14,094 nt of DNA from RUG563 sp964423675 (GCA_964423675.1 CAYRFP010000050.1:1-14094); one strand, 5' to 3'. Counted from the first letter of the stretch, positions 1-7,945 are shown. The notes: generated from the sequence alone by a model not told the origin. Made by a program: numbers and translations.

Positions 1-369
1 AGAGGGATATAACGGTGCTGTATTTAGTGTTTTGATGTCCAGCCAATCATATCCAACTTGATTTGTATCCCCTTGTAAGATTGCATTTTCGATAGTTTCT
101 TTATATTCGCACAAAAAAACAAGGTCAACTCGATGAAACTTTTCTCCATGTAGCCCTTCTATAGCAAACACTAAGTCTTTCACCTCTACCTGTAATCCGA
201 CTTCTTCTGCCACTTCTCTGCAAACCGCTTCAGGTAGAAGTTCCTCAGCATCTTGCCCCCCACCAGGCATAATATACCATTCTTCTTTTCCGTCGCTTAT
301 TTTTATTGCCAGCATTTTATCATCTTTTATTATCAATGCTTTCGCCCTATTTCTCACAGCTCGTTCCAT
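1..369 (-). CDS. Nudix hydrolase (5' part; gene runs off the left edge)
   Basis: An open minus-strand frame of 123 codons starts at ATG 369-367 and reaches base 1 without a stop, so the C-terminus is missing. The protein carries a complete Nudix box matching G-x5-E-x7-REVxEEVGL, preceded by WYIMPGGG. This is the Mg-binding loop-helix of enzymes that cleave nucleoside diphosphates linked to another moiety; the substrate cannot be read from the motif. The start is supported by AGAGGTGA about 7 nt upstream. The gene lies just downstream of the terminator that closes the prmA operon, and a TATAAT box sits at 424-419, so it is probably transcribed on its own. A hand count gives about 40% GC over 1-360, clearly below the neighbouring genes, which may mean a different origin. 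The family call is firm; the function is open. Confidence 0.88.
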   Translation of the reverse strand, partial: MERAVRNRAKALIIKDDKMLAIKISDGKEEWYIMPGGGQDAEELLPEAVCREVAEEVGLQVEVKDLVFAIEGLHGEKFHRVDLVFLCEYKETIENAILQGDTNQVGYDWLDIKTLNTAPLYPS

Positions 370-418
370 CGTATATCACCTCTTTGCCCAATTCCAGTTT
401 GTCGATCTGTTTCATTGT

Positions 419-447
419 ATTATACGACTTCAATATATGCAAAAAAA
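419..447 (-). promoter_or_regulatory. Possible promoter of the Nudix gene
   Basis: On the minus strand a perfect TATAAT lies at 424-419, about 50 nt before the Nudix start codon. The -35 position 17 nt upstream falls on the T-tract of the prmA terminator (447-442), which is T-rich but not TTGACA-like. Only the -10 box is good, so this is a tentative call. Confidence 0.3.
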
Positions 448-470
448 TCCCGGCAGACATGACTGCCGGG
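441..470 (-). terminator. Rho-independent terminator of the GNAT-prmA operon
   Basis: Read on the minus strand, an 8-bp perfect stem CCCGGCAG/CTGCCGGG (470-463 and 456-449) with a 6-nt loop is followed by one A and then seven T residues (447-441). It lies about 100 nt after the prmA stop codon and before the Nudix gene, so it should separate these two minus-strand units. Confidence 0.9.
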
Positions 471-570
471 ACTGAAACTGTTTTACGACCACCCGGCATT
501 CAGAAGGCACCCTTTTAAATACAATAATAGGAAGTAAGGGATGCTTCAACAGATTTCAGTAAAAAATGCA

Positions 571-1503
571 TCAAATATGGCAGGCGAAGGCCACCCAATC
601 GCCCTTATGCTGAATTTCATCAATAATATAGCCGGCGGCCAGCAGCGCTTCGTTTACATCGCTTTCAGCTTCTGCAATAATGCCGGAGCAGATGAACTTA
701 CCGCCGGGGAGCAGATGCGCCTTGAGCGGGGCGGCCAGCATGCAAATCACGGGTGCCAGAATATTGGCCACAGCGAACTGGAATCGCTGGCTCAACCCCT
801 GAAGCAGATCGCCTTCCTGCACAACGATGGCATCCGTCAATCCGTTATGTGCCACGTTTTCCTGTGCTACCCGTACAGCGTCCGGGTCAATATCCACAGC
901 CACAATACCCTTTGCTCCCAGCCGTGCAGCCGCGATGGCCAAAATGCCGCTTCCGGTACCTACGTCCAGCAGCGAGCCGCCCTGGTAGTATTTCTCAATT
1001 AGCCCCACGCACATGGCGGTGGTTTCGTGGGTGCCTGTGCCAAAGGCCATGCCGGGATCAATTTCGATGATCAGATCGTCAGCCTGAGCGTCCCAGGGCT
1101 CCCAAGTGGGTTTTACCACCATGTGCTTGCCCAGACGGAAAGGCTTATAATACTGCTTCCAGTTTTCTGCCCAATCCTCTTCCTTAACTCCCTGCAGCGA
1201 AAGGCTCAGCGTGCCCAACCCATCATTTTGCGATTGAAACAGGGAAAGCTGCTCTTTCAGGGAACCCATCACCGTGTTCAGCGCGGCTTCATCAAACCAG
1301 GCCTTGACCTGCACGTCTTCCGGCATGGCATCAATTACTGATTGATCCATCAGCTCCCAGTTCGCGGTGGGCTTGCTGGGATCGGGCAGATCGGCCCGGT
1401 CCAGAATCTGTGTGCCTGCCGCGCCCAGACGCATTAAAAGATCGGAGATGATTTCCGATCCGGCAGTGGTGGTGGAGATGGTTACTTCCATGTATTCCTG
1501 CAT
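571..1503 (-). CDS. prmA: Ribosomal protein L11 methyltransferase PrmA
   Basis: The 310-residue product matches the usual length of PrmA, which uses S-adenosylmethionine to methylate ribosomal protein L11 in the cytoplasm. The class I SAM-binding motif LLDVGTGSG lies at about residues 178-186, followed by the acidic VAVDIDPDAV strand end. The substrate-side motif VANILAPVI is at about 245-253, in the NxLA form typical of this family. The EVTI segment near the N-terminus also fits PrmA. The start ATG at 1503 has GGAGG 9 nt upstream, lying inside the last codons of the preceding acetyltransferase gene. The 4-nt gap between the two genes indicates translational linkage in one operon. The operon ends at the terminator at 470-441. 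Nothing looks damaged. Confidence 0.96.
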   Translation of the reverse strand: MQEYMEVTISTTTAGSEIISDLLMRLGAAGTQILDRADLPDPSKPTANWELMDQSVIDAMPEDVQVKAWFDEAALNTVMGSLKEQLSLFQSQNDGLGTLSLSLQGVKEEDWAENWKQYYKPFRLGKHMVVKPTWEPWDAQADDLIIEIDPGMAFGTGTHETTAMCVGLIEKYYQGGSLLDVGTGSGILAIAAARLGAKGIVAVDIDPDAVRVAQENVAHNGLTDAIVVQEGDLLQGLSQRFQFAVANILAPVICMLAAPLKAHLLPGGKFICSGIIAEAESDVNEALLAAGYIIDEIQHKGDWVAFACHI

Positions 1504-1507
1504 TGCA

Positions 1508-2035
1508 TTAAACCTCCGTATTTCGAATCAGTGCCATTTCGATAGCGTCGTGATATTGCCCTTCTCGATACACTTCATCACGCAGAACGCCTTCCTGTTT
1601 AAAACCGCATTTTTCATAGCATCGTACCGCGCCTGTGTTAAAAGCGAACACGGTGGCTTTTATTTTATGAAGATTGAGCTCGTTAAACCCAAACCGGCAT
1701 AATGCATCTATCGCATCCGTGCCATAGCCTTTGCCCTGGCTTTCTCGCTCTAACATGATAGCGATTTCGCCCTTTCGATTTTTCCAGTTGATTTTGATGA
1801 AGCCGCATTGGCCGATGAAACGCTTGTTTTCCAGCGTTTCAATGGCAAACTGGTATTCACCGGCGGTGTAGCTGGTTTGATTGCTTAAGGCGCGGGCTTG
1901 ATCGTCCACCGTGGAGGGGTAGAGGATTCCACCGGATGCGCTGCGCATTACCTGATAATCATTGCTGATGGCCAGGGCGGGCAGAAGATCTCCATTGTCA
2001 AAGGCACGCAGACGCACAAGCTTTCCTTCATACAT
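1508..2035 (-). CDS. GNAT-family N-acetyltransferase (RimJ/RimL/SpeG-like)
   Basis: A 175-residue single-domain protein with the GNAT fold, predicted to move an acetyl group from acetyl-CoA to an amine. The acetyl-CoA pyrophosphate loop is QGKGYG at residues 100-105. The later segment with LNLHKIKATVFAFN (about 120-133) and the CYEKCGFKQEG stretch (139-149) are the conserved C-terminal half seen in RimJ/RimL and SpeG-like enzymes. The acceptor, such as a ribosomal protein, a polyamine or a small molecule, cannot be decided from sequence. The start at 2035 has a strong AAGGAGG 10 nt upstream. It is the first gene of a two-gene operon with prmA. The link to a ribosomal-protein methyltransferase makes a ribosomal substrate attractive but unproven. 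Confidence 0.88.
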   Translation of the reverse strand: MYEGKLVRLRAFDNGDLLPALAISNDYQVMRSASGGILYPSTVDDQARALSNQTSYTAGEYQFAIETLENKRFIGQCGFIKINWKNRKGEIAIMLERESQGKGYGTDAIDALCRFGFNELNLHKIKATVFAFNTGAVRCYEKCGFKQEGVLRDEVYREGQYHDAIEMALIRNTEV

Positions 2036-2070
2036 GCGCGCTGTTCCTCCTTTTTCTGATATGCCATTTA

Positions 2071-2099
2071 ATGATAATGCCCAAAGCGCGGTCTGTCAA
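2071..2099 (-). promoter_or_regulatory. Sigma-A-type promoter of the GNAT-prmA operon
   Basis: On the minus strand a perfect TTGACA (2099-2094) is followed after exactly 17 nt by TATCAT (2076-2071). The predicted transcript starts near 2064, giving a leader of about 28 nt that contains the AAGGAGG at 2052-2046. Confidence 0.75.
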
Positions 2100-2176
2100 T
2101 GCCTGAACATAAAAGCAGAGGCGTAAAATTTCATTACTTCGGGGAATGCAAGCGGTTTAGATGCAAGCATCTCCTG

Positions 2177-2205
2177 CACCGGCCGCTGCTTTTCATCATA
2201 GGATG
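2177..2205 (+). promoter_or_regulatory. Sigma-K-like promoter of dpaAB
   Basis: CACC (2177-2180) followed after 16 nt by CATAGGATG (2197-2205) fits the mother-cell sigma-K consensus mACm-N16/17-CATAnnnTR. The predicted start near 2212 leaves a 25-nt leader with the GGAGGAGAAGGA ribosome binding site just before dpaA. In Bacillus subtilis the dipicolinate synthase operon is sigma-K dependent, so position, match and biology agree. The consensus is short, so a chance match is possible. Confidence 0.6.
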
Positions 2206-2236
2206 CAGTATCGCCAAACGGGAGGAGAAGGAAACA

Positions 2237-2980
2237 ATGCGCATTTATTTAGCGGGACACGGGCTTCGGGAGGATTACCTGGCTCAATTGGCCAGAAAAC
2301 GGGGACACGAAGTGACGCAAACGGGGGAGGGAGATGTGGCAGTGCTGGAATTGCCCCGTTCCTCCTTGCCGCCAGAGGAAAAAAGAAACTGGCCGCAGGG
2401 GCAGATTCTTCTTTGTGGTCAGGTAGATCCGTCATTGGAGGCAGAAGTCAAGGCCCGGCGCTGGACACTTTGGCGGGTTCTGGAGGATGAAATGTATGTG
2501 CAGAAAAACGCTGAAATATCCGCAGAGGGCGGTATTTACGCCGCTATGGGCACAGCAGATTTTGCTTTACAAAATGCGATGTGTCTGGTGATTGGATATG
2601 GACGTATTGGAAAGGCGTTGACGCATCGGCTGTGTGCGCTGGGCGCGCAGGTGATTGTGGCGGCCCGGAGACGGGAAAGCCGTGATGCGGCAGGAGAAGG
2701 CAGCGTGGATTTGCCGGACATCCCGGCGATTCTTCCGCGGATGAATATGGTGTTCAATACCGTCCCTTCACCGGTTTTGCAAAGGGAAGAACTGACGATG
2801 GCGCGTCCGGATGCACTTCTGATTGATTTGGCCAGTGCGCCTTACGGAATCGATTTGGAAACGGCGCGGGGAATGGGATTGCGCGCATGGCGGGAGGGCG
2901 GAATTCCCGGCCACTATTGTCCTCAAACCGCGGCTCAGCTTCTGCTGGACTATCTGGAACGGAGGTGGGAACATGTCTAA
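2237..2980 (+). CDS. dpaA: Dipicolinate synthase subunit A (DpaA/SpoVFA)
   Basis: Part of the two-subunit enzyme that oxidises dihydrodipicolinate, from the lysine pathway, to dipicolinic acid, which is loaded into the spore core with calcium. The 247-residue product has a Rossmann nucleotide-binding motif VIGYGRIG (118-125) preceded by the AEGGIYAAMGTAD segment (96-108), and ends with LIDLASAPYGID (195-206), EGGIPG (220-225) and PQTAAQLL (229-236), all typical of the family. I chose ATG 2237 because GGAGGAGAAGGA lies directly upstream; the frame stays open to 2099, but that longer start has no such site and would lie before the putative promoter. The N-terminal domain appears about 50 residues shorter than in Bacillus homologues of roughly 297 residues. 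Its last 8 nt overlap dpaB. Confidence 0.92.
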   Translation: MRIYLAGHGLREDYLAQLARKRGHEVTQTGEGDVAVLELPRSSLPPEEKRNWPQGQILLCGQVDPSLEAEVKARRWTLWRVLEDEMYVQKNAEISAEGGIYAAMGTADFALQNAMCLVIGYGRIGKALTHRLCALGAQVIVAARRRESRDAAGEGSVDLPDIPAILPRMNMVFNTVPSPVLQREELTMARPDALLIDLASAPYGIDLETARGMGLRAWREGGIPGHYCPQTAAQLLLDYLERRWEHV

Positions 2981-3569
2981 AACGCGCGTTGGTTTTGCCT
3001 TGACGGGCTCTTTTTGCACGTTTTCCAGGGCGTTTGCCGCCGTGCGGGCGCTGACGGAGGCGGGCTACGAGGTGACGCCAGTGTTGTCCTATGCGGCAGC
3101 CCGGGAGGATACCCGGTTTTATGACCATGAGACGGTGCGGAAGACCTTGCAGGAAATAACGGGACATAAGCCGCTGGAAACGCTGCCGCAGGTGGAACCC
3201 ATTGGCCCTAAGAAACTGTTGGATATCTATGTCATTGCGCCGATGACTGGCGTTTCCATGGCGAAGCTTGCGAACGGGATTTTTGATACGCCGGCGCTTC
3301 TGGGGGCTAAATCGCATCTGCGAAACGGTAGGCCTGTGCTGATTGCGCATTCTACCAATGATGGCCTGAGCACAGCAGCGGAAAACCTGGGGAAGATTTT
3401 GGGCATGCGCCACGTTTATATAGTACCCTTTGGTCAGGATGATCCAGTGAAAAAGCCGCGTTCGCTGGTGGCGGATTTTACACAGATTCCCGAGGCAGTG
3501 GCGGCGGCGCTGGCAGGGGCGCAATTGCAGCCCATGCTGCTGGGCGGCTTGAAAAAAGAGGAGGAATAA
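2973..3569 (+). CDS. dpaB: Dipicolinate synthase subunit B (DpaB/SpoVFB)
   Basis: The flavoprotein partner of DpaA in dipicolinic acid synthesis in the mother cell. The 198-residue product has the fold signatures of the Dfp/UbiX flavoprotein family: GSFCTFSR (12-19) near the N-terminus as the phosphate-binding turn, IAPMTGVSMAKLANGIFD (88-105) as the conserved central segment, and PVLIAHSTND (121-130). The start ATG 2973 overlaps the dpaA end by 8 nt and is preceded by GGAGGTGG, a classic coupled-translation arrangement that fits subunits made in equal amounts. An upstream extension of the frame to 2823 lies wholly inside dpaA and has no ribosome binding site, so I rejected it. The call is firm. 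Confidence 0.94.
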   Translation: MSKTRVGFALTGSFCTFSRAFAAVRALTEAGYEVTPVLSYAAAREDTRFYDHETVRKTLQEITGHKPLETLPQVEPIGPKKLLDIYVIAPMTGVSMAKLANGIFDTPALLGAKSHLRNGRPVLIAHSTNDGLSTAAENLGKILGMRHVYIVPFGQDDPVKKPRSLVADFTQIPEAVAAALAGAQLQPMLLGGLKKEEE

Positions 3570-3577
3570 GGTATACT
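3549..3577 (+). promoter_or_regulatory. Sigma-A-type promoter inside the end of dpaB
   Basis: TTGAAA (3549-3554) and TATACT (3572-3577) are separated by exactly 17 nt, one mismatch in each box. The predicted start is near 3584, immediately before the GGGGAGGA site of the next gene, so the leader is very short. It would let the DUF3298-like gene and spoIIIE be expressed without the upstream sporulation promoter. Confidence 0.6.
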
Positions 3578-3599
3578 GATATACGGGGAGGATTAGTTC

Positions 3600-4856
3600 A
3601 TGAAGAGCAGGATTAGGAAAGCAGTTTGTTTTGCAGCGTTGCTCTGTCTTCTGCCTTTGCAGGCGCTAGCAGGATCGGGTTTTGCGTTGAAACTGGACAA
3701 GCGGGAAAAGTGGGTGGATAGCGCCCGGCACGTGGTCTATTATCAGCTGGAGGCTCAGGACGATTCTCTGGCGCAAACAGCGGCTAAAATCAATCAGGAT
3801 ATCATGGAAACAGCACATATCCAGCAATATCTCAGTCTGCTCCCTTCTGTTCAGGAGGGAAGCGCCGGACTGGTTGTCAATGCAGAGATTATCGAAAGCG
3901 ATAGCCTGTATCGTGATGGCAAGGGATATCTGGCTGTTTTGGCAGAAGCGGAAGGCAAAATGCTGCAAGGCCCACCGTCCCATCGTTATTATCCCATGGT
4001 GTTCTCTGTGGAAACCGGCGAACGGGTTTCGTTTGATGCGCTGTTTGTCGACTCGGATGGAGCGAAAGCCTACATTGAACAGTATCTGATGGATGTGGTG
4101 GAGCCGCAGCTATCGACTTATTTGGAAAACAGCCAGCTGTTTCCCGTGCCCTATGAAAGCTTTGGCTTTTCCACGGACGGACACGTGGTGATCTATTACC
4201 CGCATGACCAGTTTTCCTTCCTTTCGGGAAAATCTGGCGCGGTGGCGTTCCGTTACAGCGAATTATGGGACTATCTGGATACATCGGAAAGCGGCATTGC
4301 GATGCAGATGGTAAAGACGGGCTGGGAATATCAGCAATACAAGGAAGAACGTTCTTCAGAAGAATTCTTGACGATTCTCAAAGAGCAGCCTTGGCTGCTG
4401 ATGGGGCTCGATCATGTTTCGCCAGCGCTGGGTTGCCCAATGGAAAAGCTTCTCAGGGCCTACGACATTACCGTGGATTCTGGCTTCTATCCCGGCGGCG
4501 CATATTTGGAGACGGAATCGCCAGAGCTGCTGGGAACGTATTTCCTGGTAGATGAAGACGAGACGTATTTGACAGGCATTCTTTCCAGCCGGGTGGATAT
4601 GTATGGCATTGAAACCGGAAAAACCACCATGGTGGAAGCTAAACGGTTACTGGGCAGCGGCGCAGTGGAGATCCCTATTGATGCTGCGGCAGCGGAAATG
4701 TATCGCGTTTGCCCGGGCACGGCCATTCGTATTTTGTTTACTTCGGAACTACCGGTTCATTTGGGCAACACCGAGAAATCCACGAATCAGGTTTCCCTTA
4801 CCGTTTATGGGGATGAGAACGGCGTTGTTCAAGCTATAAAGAAATCGCTGGAATAA
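3600..4856 (+). CDS. Secreted DUF3298/RsiV-like protein
   Basis: A 418-residue protein with a signal peptide: a basic start (residues 1-7), a hydrophobic core (8-23) and a likely signal peptidase I site after ALA (residue 24). There is no lipobox. Residues of about 125-225 read like a DUF3298 domain, also found in the anti-sigma factor RsiV and in the deacetylase PdaC: a YYPMVFSVETGERVSFDALF strand pattern, then a VVIYYPHDQF strand and an AVAFRYSELWDYL end. The C-terminal half (about 230-418) is not recognised. The start has GGGGAGGA 7 nt upstream. The gene sits 30 nt after dpaB and 27 nt before spoIIIE, so it is probably cotranscribed with spoIIIE. The molecular role is unknown; an extracytoplasmic, wall-proximal job is the most that can be inferred. 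Confidence 0.78.
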   Translation: MKSRIRKAVCFAALLCLLPLQALAGSGFALKLDKREKWVDSARHVVYYQLEAQDDSLAQTAAKINQDIMETAHIQQYLSLLPSVQEGSAGLVVNAEIIESDSLYRDGKGYLAVLAEAEGKMLQGPPSHRYYPMVFSVETGERVSFDALFVDSDGAKAYIEQYLMDVVEPQLSTYLENSQLFPVPYESFGFSTDGHVVIYYPHDQFSFLSGKSGAVAFRYSELWDYLDTSESGIAMQMVKTGWEYQQYKEERSSEEFLTILKEQPWLLMGLDHVSPALGCPMEKLLRAYDITVDSGFYPGGAYLETESPELLGTYFLVDEDETYLTGILSSRVDMYGIETGKTTMVEAKRLLGSGAVEIPIDAAAAEMYRVCPGTAIRILFTSELPVHLGNTEKSTNQVSLTVYGDENGVVQAIKKSLE

Positions 4857-4883
4857 GCGAAGGATAAAGGAAAGAGGCGTCCC

Positions 4884-7800
4884 ATGAGCGCAGCCAATGC
4901 AAAAAGCAAAAAGAATGCCCAGCCCGCCCTGGCCACAACCGGCAAGGGCGCGGCTTTGTATATCGTTCTGGGGGTGACGATGCTTACCCTGGCCGTGGCC
5001 TTTTTGCTGTCGCTGACCTATGGGGGAGACAGCTATGTGCTCTCTCAATTATCCCAGGCACTGCAAGGGCTGGGCGGGCCGCTGTGTATCGGCGCGCCGC
5101 TGATGCTTGGCTGGGGAGGCGTGAAGCTGTTGGTTTCCTCCCGGCATCGGGTGGCAGCCCGGGATGTGCTGATTGCATCGGGGCTGTATTTGCTTCTGCT
5201 GGCTGGGCACGCACTGATTGCCCGGGTGCAGCAGGGGGGCGAAACGCTGTCCTTTATGGAATATGTGGGGCGACAGAATTACAAGATCATGGAACTGGGA
5301 TATGATTCTTTCCCGGCGTATCTTTATCAGGCGTTCAATTTGCGCATCAGCGGCGCCGGCGGGCTTCTTGGCATGCTTCTGGCGTATCCGATCTGGAAGG
5401 TGTTTGGCGGCATCGTAGGCGTGCTATTGGTGGCGGTGCTGATGATTGGTCTGATTTTCCTGTTGCTTCGGGTGAACCCCGGGGATCTGTTCCGCAGCGC
5501 TTCAGAGAAAAACGAACAGCGGCGTATCCGTCAGGAGCAAAAACGCAAGGCGAAAGAACAGCAGCAGCCCGTGCAGCAGCCAGAGCAGTCGATTGTTCAG
5601 CAGTATCCCTTGCAGCAGATGCAGCCGGGGCAATCTGTGCAGCATCAGGAAACCGTTTATAATACCCCTCCGCCGGCCTATTATCAGCCAGCACCGGTAT
5701 ACGATACAACGCCCGCGCCGCGCCCTGCCCGGGAGGCGGATGGCTTTTATCCCGTGCAGCCAGATCTGTATGACGAGCGTTTTCCCCTGCACGAAGCTTC
5801 GGAACCGGCTGCGATGGAACAGGTGGCAGACGAAGCACCTGCCGCAGCGCCCGTTGAGCCTCAGCCGCTGACGCGCCCCTGGGAACAGCCAGAAACGGCA
5901 CAACCTCTCGAGGAAAAGAACGATGTTCCAGAGTTGCCCAAGCCTACCATTCAGGAAACGCAGATAGAAACACCGCCCATTCCGGTAGTCGAGCCCTCGG
6001 ATGATCTGCACGTGCAGAACGATGTGGCGCAGGAGCAGTCGCAGGCGAAAGTGAAGCCGGTTTATTCGTCGATCCCCAAATCCCCCGTCGTTTCCGCGCC
6101 GATTGAGGCGGAGGATGATTTGCCCTGGGAGACGGAGGAAACGCAGAAGGAGACGCAGGAACAGGCAACGTCTGCATTTTTTGTGTCGAAGTCCAACCGT
6201 TCCAACCTGTTTGAACAGGCAAAACCGAAGCCGTCGCAGTCTCAGCCGGTTGGCAGTGATTGGGCGGCGCAGGTGCGTCAGCGGGAGCAGGCGCTGGAAA
6301 TGCCGGAGCATACCACCACCCGCGGGGAACCCAAGCCCGTCTATACTGATCCGGTAACGCCGATTACGGGCCAGCGTATCGCCATCACTCCCCGTTCCGA
6401 TCAGCCGCACGAGGACGCTAAGCTGGACGGTACACTGGCGCCAAAGATGAAGCAGGGGGAAATGCCCCTGGATGTGCCCTATCAGGCTCCGCCGATTCGG
6501 CTGTTGAATGAAGCCAAACACATTCCGCAGGCGGACGCTGCTCAGGAGGACGAGCACCGGGCTCAGGTGATTGAAGGGACGTTGCGCAGCTTTGGCGTGG
6601 AATCGGAAGTGCGGCAGATTATGCACGGCCCTTCCATTACGCGCTTTGCCATACAGATTGCTCCGGGCGTGAAGGTTAGCCGTGTGACTAATACAGCGGA
6701 TAATCTTGCTCTGGAACTAAAAACCAAGCATGTGCGCGTGGAAGCGCCGATTCAGGGCACGAATTATATCGGTATCGAGGTGCCTAATAATCTGGTAAGT
6801 ACGGTGTCGCTGCGGGAGGTATTGGACAGCGACGAAATGCGCAATAATCCTTCGCCCTTGCTGGTGGCCCTTGGTAAGGATATTGCCGGTGCACCGGTTC
6901 TGTGCGATCTAAGCAAGATGCCCCATTTGCTCATTGCCGGCGCAACCGGCAGCGGTAAATCGGTGTGCATTAACTCTATTGTATGTTCGCTTTTGTATCG
7001 CACTTCGCCGCAGCAGGTGCGTTTGATTATGATCGACCCCAAACAGGTGGAATTGAGTGTATACAACAGCATTCCTCATCTGCTGGTGCCAGTTGTCAGC
7101 GATCCGCGAAAAGCGTCCGGCGCATTGGCTTGGGTGGTTCAGGAAATGCTGGAGCGTTATGGCAAATTCAGCGCGCAGAACGTGCGGAACCTGGCGGGCT
7201 ATAATAAGGTCAATCAGGGAACGGACGCGGTGCTGCCCAATATTGTGGTTATTATCGATGAAATGGCGGACCTGATGGAGGTCTGCCGCAAGGATGTAGA
7301 AGAATCCATTCGTCGTCTGGCCGCGTTGGCTCGCGCAGCGGGCATCTATATGGTGCTGGCCACTCAGCGCCCCTCCGTGGATGTTATTACCGGCGTAATC
7401 AAAAACAATATCCCCAGCCGCATTGCGTTCGCCGTTTCTTCCGGCACGGACAGCCGAACCATTATCGATATTAATGGCGCGGAGAAGCTGATGGGCAAGG
7501 GCGACATGCTTTATAAGCCGGCAGGCACGTCTCCGCTGCGCGTTCAGGGCTGTCTGGTGACAGACGACGAGGTGAACGCCATTACCGATTATATTGGCCA
7601 TCGCTATCAAACAGATTATGATCCTAATATTATCGAGCATCTGGATAGCGCGGAAAAGGAGCGCAGCGAGGCTGATGATGCGTCTGTCGACGGGGAGAAC
7701 GAAACGCCTAGCGGGGATGGCAGCTTTAATGATTTGCTGCGTCAGGCCATTGAAATGGCCGTGGAGGACGGCCAGTCGTCCACCAGCATGCTGCAGCGGC

Positions 7801-7943
7801 GGCTGCGCATTGGCTATGCCCGGGCAGGACGGCTGGTGGATGAAATGGAAAAGCGGGGAATCGTGAGCCAATCCGAAGGCTCAAAGCCCCGAAAAACGCT
7901 GATTACCAGGGAACAATACTACGAATTATTCCAGGATGATTAA
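4884..7943 (+). CDS. spoIIIE: DNA translocase SpoIIIE/FtsK
   Basis: A hexameric ATP-driven DNA pump anchored at the division septum; in spore-formers it moves the chromosome into the forespore and clears DNA from the septum. The 1019 residues begin with about four membrane segments (roughly residues 18-195), followed by a linker of about 330 residues (200-530) rich in Gln, Pro and Glu. The motor domains follow, with Walker A GATGSGKS at 686-693 and Walker B VVIIDE ending in D792-E793. The winged-helix gamma domain, which reads chromosome polarity signals, starts at about 948 and contains SMLQRRLRIGYARAGRLVDEME. The start has a GAGG site 6-7 nt upstream. The Bacillus subtilis protein is about 790 residues, so the excess here is mainly linker. 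Linkage to dpaAB resembles the Bacillus neighbourhood. SpoIIIE versus a general FtsK cannot be settled by sequence alone. Confidence 0.95.
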   Translation: MSAANAKSKKNAQPALATTGKGAALYIVLGVTMLTLAVAFLLSLTYGGDSYVLSQLSQALQGLGGPLCIGAPLMLGWGGVKLLVSSRHRVAARDVLIASGLYLLLLAGHALIARVQQGGETLSFMEYVGRQNYKIMELGYDSFPAYLYQAFNLRISGAGGLLGMLLAYPIWKVFGGIVGVLLVAVLMIGLIFLLLRVNPGDLFRSASEKNEQRRIRQEQKRKAKEQQQPVQQPEQSIVQQYPLQQMQPGQSVQHQETVYNTPPPAYYQPAPVYDTTPAPRPAREADGFYPVQPDLYDERFPLHEASEPAAMEQVADEAPAAAPVEPQPLTRPWEQPETAQPLEEKNDVPELPKPTIQETQIETPPIPVVEPSDDLHVQNDVAQEQSQAKVKPVYSSIPKSPVVSAPIEAEDDLPWETEETQKETQEQATSAFFVSKSNRSNLFEQAKPKPSQSQPVGSDWAAQVRQREQALEMPEHTTTRGEPKPVYTDPVTPITGQRIAITPRSDQPHEDAKLDGTLAPKMKQGEMPLDVPYQAPPIRLLNEAKHIPQADAAQEDEHRAQVIEGTLRSFGVESEVRQIMHGPSITRFAIQIAPGVKVSRVTNTADNLALELKTKHVRVEAPIQGTNYIGIEVPNNLVSTVSLREVLDSDEMRNNPSPLLVALGKDIAGAPVLCDLSKMPHLLIAGATGSGKSVCINSIVCSLLYRTSPQQVRLIMIDPKQVELSVYNSIPHLLVPVVSDPRKASGALAWVVQEMLERYGKFSAQNVRNLAGYNKVNQGTDAVLPNIVVIIDEMADLMEVCRKDVEESIRRLAALARAAGIYMVLATQRPSVDVITGVIKNNIPSRIAFAVSSGTDSRTIIDINGAEKLMGKGDMLYKPAGTSPLRVQGCLVTDDEVNAITDYIGHRYQTDYDPNIIEHLDSAEKERSEADDASVDGENETPSGDGSFNDLLRQAIEMAVEDGQSSTSMLQRRLRIGYARAGRLVDEMEKRGIVSQSEGSKPRKTLITREQYYELFQDD

Positions 7944-7945
7944 AG

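Noticed and set aside
541..1002. Plus-strand open frame of 153 codons across the prmA end
   Set aside because: It is a shadow of prmA, whose SAM-binding and NILA motifs are clear on the other strand.
2754..3524. Minus-strand open frame of 256 codons opposite dpaA/dpaB
   Set aside because: It is antisense to two certain genes, with a His/Arg-rich composition typical of shadow frames.
5502..6626. Minus-strand open frame of 374 codons opposite the SpoIIIE linker
   Set aside because: It is antisense to a low-complexity Gln/Pro region, its product is Arg/Leu/Phe-rich with no recognisable fold, and it is fully covered by a certain gene.
6909..7871. Minus-strand open frame of 320 codons opposite the SpoIIIE motor
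   Set aside because: It is a shadow of the conserved ATPase domain, with no recognisable domain and no independent support.
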